Shown here: piece by piece, positions 60,363 to 64,000 of the stretch
How positions within the stretch are numbered: the stretch's first letter is position 1
Layout: each line of letters starts with the position of its first letter
Assembly: GCF_030286045.1 (NCBI RefSeq)
Contig: NZ_CP127390.1
Coordinates: forward strand, 1,302,001-1,366,000
DNA length: 64,000 nucleotides
DNA from: Propionimicrobium sp. PCR01-08-3
GTDB lineage: Bacteria; Actinomycetota; Actinomycetes; Propionibacteriales; Propionibacteriaceae
Reading direction: 5' to 3'
The notes under the pieces: generated by a model
What the model saw: the letters and a program-made list of their open reading frames with translations, nothing else
Told to the model about the DNA's origin: nothing
The model's database searches: none
Program-made: the position numbers and the translations under genes

Positions 60363-60590
60363 TCATCCCTTGGGCGGATACGGGTCGTTCCCGTAGGAGT
60401 TCGAGCCACCGATCTCACCACCCTTGTTGTGGATGATGTGCTCGGTGCCGCGACGCATCGCGGTCTCGCGCCCAGCCGCCTGGGCCTCCGCCTTGGTGTC
60501 GAACACCTTCGGCACGCGCGAGGCGCCCTCGGACTTGTTGCCCCAGCCGCCACCAGGCATCGGGACGGTGTGCACACGCTTACCTGCCAT
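60363..60590 (-). CDS. DUF2188-like small protein
   Basis: A 75-residue protein. The pattern VHTVPMPGGGWGNKSEGASRVPKVFDTKAEAQAAGRETAMRRGTEHIIHNKGGEIGGSNSYGNDP is that of the DUF2188 family (a short beta-rich protein with W near the N-terminus and a helix carrying the A-rich run). The family's function is unknown and it often occurs on mobile elements. AGGAGGTG lies six bases before ATG 60590; an in-frame ATG at 60599 sits within that signal. Confidence 0.8.
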   Translation of the reverse strand: MAGKRVHTVPMPGGGWGNKSEGASRVPKVFDTKAEAQAAGRETAMRRGTEHIIHNKGGEIGGSNSYGNDPYPPKG

Positions 60591-60734
60591 GGATTTCACC
60601 TCCTCTCGGTTCGTCTGACCGGCGTGGAATGGCCACTCTCCGGCGCCCCGATTCTATCGAACAGACATTCGATCACTGTGGTCCCGTGACCGTTGAGCCC
60701 GACGTGTCGCAGAGCACCGCTGGCGCGGTGCCGG

Positions 60735-60774
60735 GAGCCCTCCTGACAGATCACTGCACCCGTCAGGAGGGCTC
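60735..60774 (+). promoter_or_regulatory. Hairpin that would cover the next gene's ribosome binding site
   Basis: GAGCCCTCCTGAC (60735-60747) and GTCAGGAGGGCTC (60762-60774) pair over 13 bases with a 14-base loop, extended by GGGA/TCCC outside. AGGAGG (60765-60770), the ribosome binding site of the gene at 60779, is inside the right arm. A translational switch is possible; a terminator is the alternative, with no T run. Confidence 0.55.
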
Positions 60775-60778
60775 TCCC

Positions 60779-61105
60779 ATGTCAACGACCACCTACCCGT
60801 CTGTCCGGCTGCGCCGGGCCGACGTCGAACTCACCGGCACGCTCACCTACGACCACCGCGCCCAGCGCCTGCAGATCGCCTACCCCGACGGCGAGACCGA
60901 GGTCCTGAGCACCGACCTCATGGTCTACGGCTACCTCCCGTGGCCCGGCGAAGCCTTCATCAAGGACTGGTCAGAGCACTTCGGGCTCACCGACGCCCTG
61001 GTGACCGCCGGGATCGTGGTCCCCGTCGAGCACGTCGAGGTCGGCCCCTTCCGGTCTCGTGCCTACCGCGTGCGAGTCCTGGAACCGGTCGGAGCCGTCC
61101 GATGA
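60779..61105 (+). CDS. Small protein of unknown function upstream of ardA
   Basis: A 108-residue protein, mostly beta-strand-like (VRLRRADVELTGTLTYDHRAQRLQIAYPDGETEVLSTDL) with a C-terminal WSEHFGLTDALVTAGIVVPVEHVEVGPFRSRAYRVRVLE. I do not recognise the family. Its start overlaps the hairpin above and its stop overlaps ardA by four bases, so the two are translated together; it may be an accessory to anti-restriction. Confidence 0.65.
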   Translation: MSTTTYPSVRLRRADVELTGTLTYDHRAQRLQIAYPDGETEVLSTDLMVYGYLPWPGEAFIKDWSEHFGLTDALVTAGIVVPVEHVEVGPFRSRAYRVRVLEPVGAVR

Positions 61106-61659
61106 GCGCCGTGGCGACCGACTGCACCCCGAGGGTCTGGGTGGGCTGCCTGCACTGCTACAACAGCGGCCGCCTGGTGGGCGAGTGGTTCGACGCCGCC
61201 GGGGCCGGAGACGTCGACCTCGCGGCCGTCCACGAGGGCTCTGGGAGCCTCTCAGCGGCCTGTGAGGAGCTCTGGTGCCTCGACCACGAGAACATCCCCC
61301 AGAGCGGCGAGATGGGCCTCCTGGAGGCCGCTGAGTGGGACCGGGTCCACGAGGAGGTCGGCCCCGACCAGTGGCCGGCGCTGTGCGCCTGGGTCTCCAG
61401 CGGCATGCACGTCGTCGAGGGGACAGGCGACATCCCGTCGGTCTCCGACTTCGAGGAGAGGTTCGCCGGGCACTGGGACAGCTTCCGCGAGTACGCCGAG
61501 GACCTCGCCGAGTCCACCGGCCTGCAGCAGGGCTGGCCCGAGGAGGCGGTCCGTTACTTCAACTGGGACTCGTGGACGTCAGACCTGGCCTACGACTACA
61601 CCGTGGTGGACGCACCGGCCGACCAGGGCTATGGCGTCTTCATCTTCCGAAACCTCTGA
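61102..61659 (+). CDS. ardA: Antirestriction protein ArdA
   Basis: A 185-residue acidic DNA mimic. RVWVGCLHCYNSGRLVGEWFDAA at the N-terminus, WCLDHENIP, SVSDFEERFAGHWDSFREYAEDLAE and YFNWDSWTSDLAYDYTVVDA are the conserved ArdA blocks; the net charge is strongly negative. ArdA inhibits type I restriction enzymes, protecting the element when it enters a new host. It is encoded downstream of a restriction-like cassette in the same element. Confidence 0.9.
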   Translation: MSAVATDCTPRVWVGCLHCYNSGRLVGEWFDAAGAGDVDLAAVHEGSGSLSAACEELWCLDHENIPQSGEMGLLEAAEWDRVHEEVGPDQWPALCAWVSSGMHVVEGTGDIPSVSDFEERFAGHWDSFREYAEDLAESTGLQQGWPEEAVRYFNWDSWTSDLAYDYTVVDAPADQGYGVFIFRNL

Positions 61660-61666
61660 CGCGATG

Positions 61667-61695
61667 ACCCCGCTGCCCGATCAGGGTGGCGGGGT
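61667..61695. terminator. Terminator between ardA and the relaxase gene
   Basis: ACCCCGC and GCGGGGT form the outer stem, with inner paired TGCCC / GGGTG around GATCA, followed by CTTCCCTTTC on the upper strand. It lies between convergent genes, eight bases past the ardA stop, and can serve both. Confidence 0.6.
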
Positions 61696-61703
61696 CTTCC
61701 CTT

Positions 61704-63320
61704 TCAGTCGCCGTACTGCCGCTCCCCACCGGGCTGCACCACAGGCTCCTCGTCCTCGCGCTCGACAACGTAGAACCGACCCTCGGCCATCGCCGTGCGC
61801 AACGCCTTCACCCTGGCGAGGTTCCCCTCCTCGTAGGCGCGGCTGGCGGCCGCCTTCATCGTCTCGCGGGCCTCCAGCGTCTCCACCGTGGCAGCGTGCA
61901 TCACAGCGCGGAACGAGCTGATGTCACGCCGCCCGACGTTCTTCAGCACCGCGGCGTCGATCAGCTTCCGGGCCTCCGTGCGCTCCACCACGTGCTCGTC
62001 CACAGCAGCAATCCTGTCGAGGTAGGCCTGGTCCCGGTCACGCTTGGGCTGCTGGTCACGGATGGGGGAGCGGTACCGCTCGTTCGTCGCGGGCGTGAGC
62101 GGAGCGAGTGCCCCGACGTGCCCGGCACGAGCGGTAGCGAGCGCTGGGGTCTCGGTCTCCTCCACCGCCTCGTCCGTCGGCGGGAGCGGAGCGACTGCCG
62201 CCGGGTCCGCCGGGAGCGGAGCGAGCGGCTCGACCTCAGCCTCGACGGCGTCGTCCTGCGGCTCGCCCTGTTCCTCCGCTGGCGAGAGCGGAGCGAGCGG
62301 CCCGGTGTCGGCCTCCACCTCGTCATCACGGGTCCGCTTCAGGAACTCGGCGCGGAGCTCCTCACGCGACCTGGGCGGCGCTGCCGCCGTCGCAGCCACC
62401 CGCTGCTGGCGCTGCACCTCGGCAGCCTGCCGCTGGGCCTCGGCCGCACGGCGCTGGCGCTCAGCCTCGACGGCCTGCTGGAGACCCGCATCGGTGAACT
62501 CCGAGCTCAGCTTCGAGGCCGCCTTGCGACGACGACGAGGCCTCTTCCCAGGGGTCACCTCGTCACGTGCCACGTACGTGATCCCAACCTCGACGTCGCC
62601 CTTCCGGCGACCCTCGCGGGCATCGGTATCCACGACGTGCTCGGTGCGGACCACGTCCACACCACGGGTCTTGCACTCGGCCTCGAAGACCTCGTTGAAC
62701 GCAGCGAGATCACCCTTGAGAGCGACCTCCTTCGCCTCGGCCACCCGGTCACCGATCGACTGCTCGAAGGCCTGGAGATCGGCACGCCGGTCGGTCCACT
62801 TCTCGCGCGCGGCGACGTACTGATCGTCGACGACGCGCATACCTTCCTCGCGCATGAGCGTGTCGTTGAGCCGCTTGATCGCAGCGTGCGTCCTGTTCTT
62901 CTTCGGCGCGAGGCCCGAGACCAGGTCATGGTTCAAAATGACCACATGGGCGTGGACGTGACCACCATCGGCGTCGTCGTGTACCACGACCATCGTCGGT
63001 GAGTTCGGGAACGCCCGCCGGGCCAGTTCCAGGGCCAGGTCACCACCTCGCTGGAGGTCGTCGGGGTTGCGCACATCCAACTCGTCGGGGTGGAAGTTGA
63101 CCAACATCCCGTGGGCCTTGACCCGGCGCTTGTGGCCTGCCGCGAGCCGGTTGCCCAGCTCGATGAACTCGTCGATGGAACCGGCGTCACAGTGGAACCC
63201 CGGGGCGATGCGATTCGTGCCCGCCTTCGCATGATCCCTCTTCTTGGCACCGACCCCCATTTCGAGGTAGTCGGCCCGCGTCCCGAGGTCGTAGACCGGC
63301 GCGATGTGGGTGGTGCTCAC
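61704..63320 (-). CDS. Relaxase / mobilization nuclease (MOBP-like)
   Basis: A 538-residue relaxase. The N-terminal domain has YLEMG near residue 18 as the probable catalytic Tyr region, and the metal-binding three-His motif HVHAHVVILNHD (121-132) that nicks oriT and stays bound to DNA. A charged coiled-coil part (Gln/Arg/Ala, ~270-340) is followed by a low-complexity region with repeated (P/A)LAPL, encoded by copies of GAGCGGAGCGAG, then a helical tail. GTG 63320 overlaps the MobC stop by four bases. Confidence 0.85.
   Translation of the reverse strand: MSTTHIAPVYDLGTRADYLEMGVGAKKRDHAKAGTNRIAPGFHCDAGSIDEFIELGNRLAAGHKRRVKAHGMLVNFHPDELDVRNPDDLQRGGDLALELARRAFPNSPTMVVVHDDADGGHVHAHVVILNHDLVSGLAPKKNRTHAAIKRLNDTLMREEGMRVVDDQYVAAREKWTDRRADLQAFEQSIGDRVAEAKEVALKGDLAAFNEVFEAECKTRGVDVVRTEHVVDTDAREGRRKGDVEVGITYVARDEVTPGKRPRRRRKAASKLSSEFTDAGLQQAVEAERQRRAAEAQRQAAEVQRQQRVAATAAAPPRSREELRAEFLKRTRDDEVEADTGPLAPLSPAEEQGEPQDDAVEAEVEPLAPLPADPAAVAPLPPTDEAVEETETPALATARAGHVGALAPLTPATNERYRSPIRDQQPKRDRDQAYLDRIAAVDEHVVERTEARKLIDAAVLKNVGRRDISSFRAVMHAATVETLEARETMKAAASRAYEEGNLARVKALRTAMAEGRFYVVEREDEEPVVQPGGERQYGD
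62097..62297. repeat. GAGCGGAGCGAG repeats inside the relaxase gene
   Basis: Copies at 62097-62108, 62214-62225 and 62286-62297, with near copies at 62129-62141 and 62184-62195. On the coding strand each translates to the Leu-Ala-Pro-Leu motif. An inverted copy lies at 63829-63840 near the oriT candidate. Confidence 0.8.
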
Positions 63321-63727
63321 GGGCTACCCGACCCACCCAGCAGCGTGACCGCCTCAGCCAACTGCGAGCGCAGCTCCTCGATCACCGGGGCCAACTCCTC
63401 CAGGTCGATCTCGCCCCGGTTGGCGAGCCGCGTCAGCTGGTTCAGGTTGGTGCCGATCCGACCCAGCGCGACGCGGTCCTCGTGCCGCAGCGCGGCACTC
63501 GACGTCGAGGACGACGCCGCCGCAGACGGCACCGTCACCGAGTCCTCGACGGGGTGGCCCTCCGCAGCATGAACCGCCGCCATCGCCGCTGCGCGGACGA
63601 ATGTCGACGGCGCGATGCCGCGCCACTTCGCCACCTTCCGGATACGACGCACTTCCTCTTCGAGGAACCGCGTGTCGATCCGGTGGCGAAGCGGGCGCGG
63701 TGCCTGCTGCCGGGCCGTATCACGCAT
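63317..63727 (-). CDS. mobC: Mobilization accessory protein MobC
   Basis: A 136-residue protein. RIDTRFLEEEVRRIRKVAKWRGIAPSTFVRAAAMAAVHA is a ribbon-helix-helix-like DNA-binding part, and LRHEDRVALGRIGTNLNQLTRLANRGEIDLEELAPVIEELRSQL is the MobC helix with the NLNQLTRLAN signature. It helps the relaxase bind oriT. ATG 63727 is chosen over ATG 63742 because GGGAG is correctly spaced. Confidence 0.85.
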   Translation of the reverse strand: MRDTARQQAPRPLRHRIDTRFLEEEVRRIRKVAKWRGIAPSTFVRAAAMAAVHAAEGHPVEDSVTVPSAAASSSTSSAALRHEDRVALGRIGTNLNQLTRLANRGEIDLEELAPVIEELRSQLAEAVTLLGGSGSP

Positions 63728-63861
63728 GGACGGGGCTCCCATCTCGTCGGGGTGGAACTGTGACCAGTCTACCCCTCCGGAGACCCGTCCATACGTGCGC
63801 GGCAAGCAGGCACGCTGTCGGACAACACTCGCTCCGCTCCTGGTCCTCCGCGTGCTGCTCG

Positions 63862-63892
63862 CCAGGGGGTGGGGCTGCGCCCCTCCCCCTGG
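63862..63892. other. Candidate oriT palindrome
   Basis: Arms CCAGGGGGTGGGGC (63862-63875) and GCCCCTCCCCCTGG (63879-63892) match except one base and flank TGC. It lies ~135 bases upstream of mobC, the usual oriT place, and next to the inverted GAGCGGAGCGAG copy. No nick site could be identified from sequence alone. Confidence 0.4.
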
Positions 63893-63919
63893 ACCCCCAA
63901 CCCCGCTGGGGCACGGCAA

Positions 63920-63947
63920 AGGGTCCGGCGCATCCGCGCCGGACCCT
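63920..63947. terminator. Strong hairpin left of the window edge
   Basis: AGGGTCCGGCGC and GCGCCGGACCCT form a perfect 12-bp stem with loop ATCC. Probably the terminator of a gene entering from the right, which is cut off at 64000. Confidence 0.65.
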
Positions 63948-64000
63948 CCGTCCCTGTGCCAGAATCGGCCGCCTACTGGCCGTAGCCGATCCCCGCCGAC

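Larger units (their letters stand above)
55257..64000. mobile_element. Integrated mobilizable element at tRNA-Pro, right end outside window
   Basis: From the tRNA rightwards the gene content changes abruptly: non-coding repeat-rich DNA, two defence cassettes, ardA, a MOBP-like relaxase, mobC and an oriT-like palindrome. Codon use is more uniformly G/C at third positions than in the chromosomal genes. No tyrosine integrase gene is complete in the window; only a possible C-terminal remnant (55275-55335, lower strand: SSGHFSGH...) remains. Classified as an integrative mobilizable element by inference; the other end and any replication gene lie outside. Confidence 0.6.

Noticed and set aside
61686-63002. 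438-residue upper-strand protein opposite the relaxase
   Set aside because: Antisense to a relaxase with intact HUH motif; its Arg/Leu/Val/His-rich composition is typical of a complementary-strand reading.

Overview
The window is high-GC DNA from an actinobacterium. The evidence is two 20S proteasome subunits (prcB, prcA), an actinobacterial integration host factor (mihF), an alternate-type PriA without a Walker A motif, a HelR-type helicase, and many GTG starts placed 6-7 bases after a -10 hexamer, as in leaderless actinobacterial genes. The gene order aroC-aroK-aroB-efp-nusB-carAB-pyrD-pyrF-mihF-gmk-rpoZ-metK-priA-fmt-rsmB-rpe fits Propionibacteriales, but that placement is an inference.

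Region 1 (1-2.15 kb) has the 3' part of a tyrosine phosphatase gene and an AbiEi/AbiEii toxin-antitoxin pair. Region 2 (2.3-31.5 kb) is chromosomal housekeeping: rarA, a YihY/BrkB membrane protein, alaS-ruvX-mltG, the shikimate genes, efp-nusB, the second half of pyrimidine synthesis, the nucleotide/transcription set mihF-gmk-rpoZ-metK, an M50-like membrane protein, priA, fmt-rsmB, a copper ATPase behind a CsoR-type operator, and rpe. Region 3 (31.5-36.3 kb) is less conserved: an AbiEi-like protein, several membrane proteins, an LssY_C protein, and two families of tandem repeats. One membrane protein appears to carry an in-frame insertion of palindrome-rich DNA. Region 4 (36.2-55.1 kb) holds a PAC2 protein, metH, a HAD phosphatase, trmI, a SMP-30 hydrolase, prcBA without pup/dop/pafA, tyrA, cmk, der, helR behind a sequence very like the rifamycin-associated element, osmC, a Nudix protein, and a PadR/HAAS regulatory pair.

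Region 5 (55.2-64.0 kb) begins at a tRNA-Pro(GGG) gene and looks like a mobilizable integrated element running off the right edge. A gene-poor 0.85 kb segment with direct and inverted repeats is followed by two defence cassettes. The first is a tightly packed TIR / caspase-like protease / RyR-domain operon resembling a caspase-type Thoeris system. The second is an EcoRI-family adenine methyltransferase followed by a DUF262-HNH nuclease. Behind these come a DUF2188 protein, a small gene whose ribosome binding site lies inside a 13-bp hairpin, ardA (anti-restriction), a MOBP-like relaxase, MobC, and a candidate oriT.

The housekeeping part makes chorismate, carbamoyl phosphate, UMP, methionine and S-adenosylmethionine and supports translation. 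The element couples mobilization functions (mobC, relaxase, ardA) with cargo that probably protects the host from phages. The TIR-caspase-RyR operon and the methyltransferase/DUF262-HNH pair are the best candidates for an under-described system.
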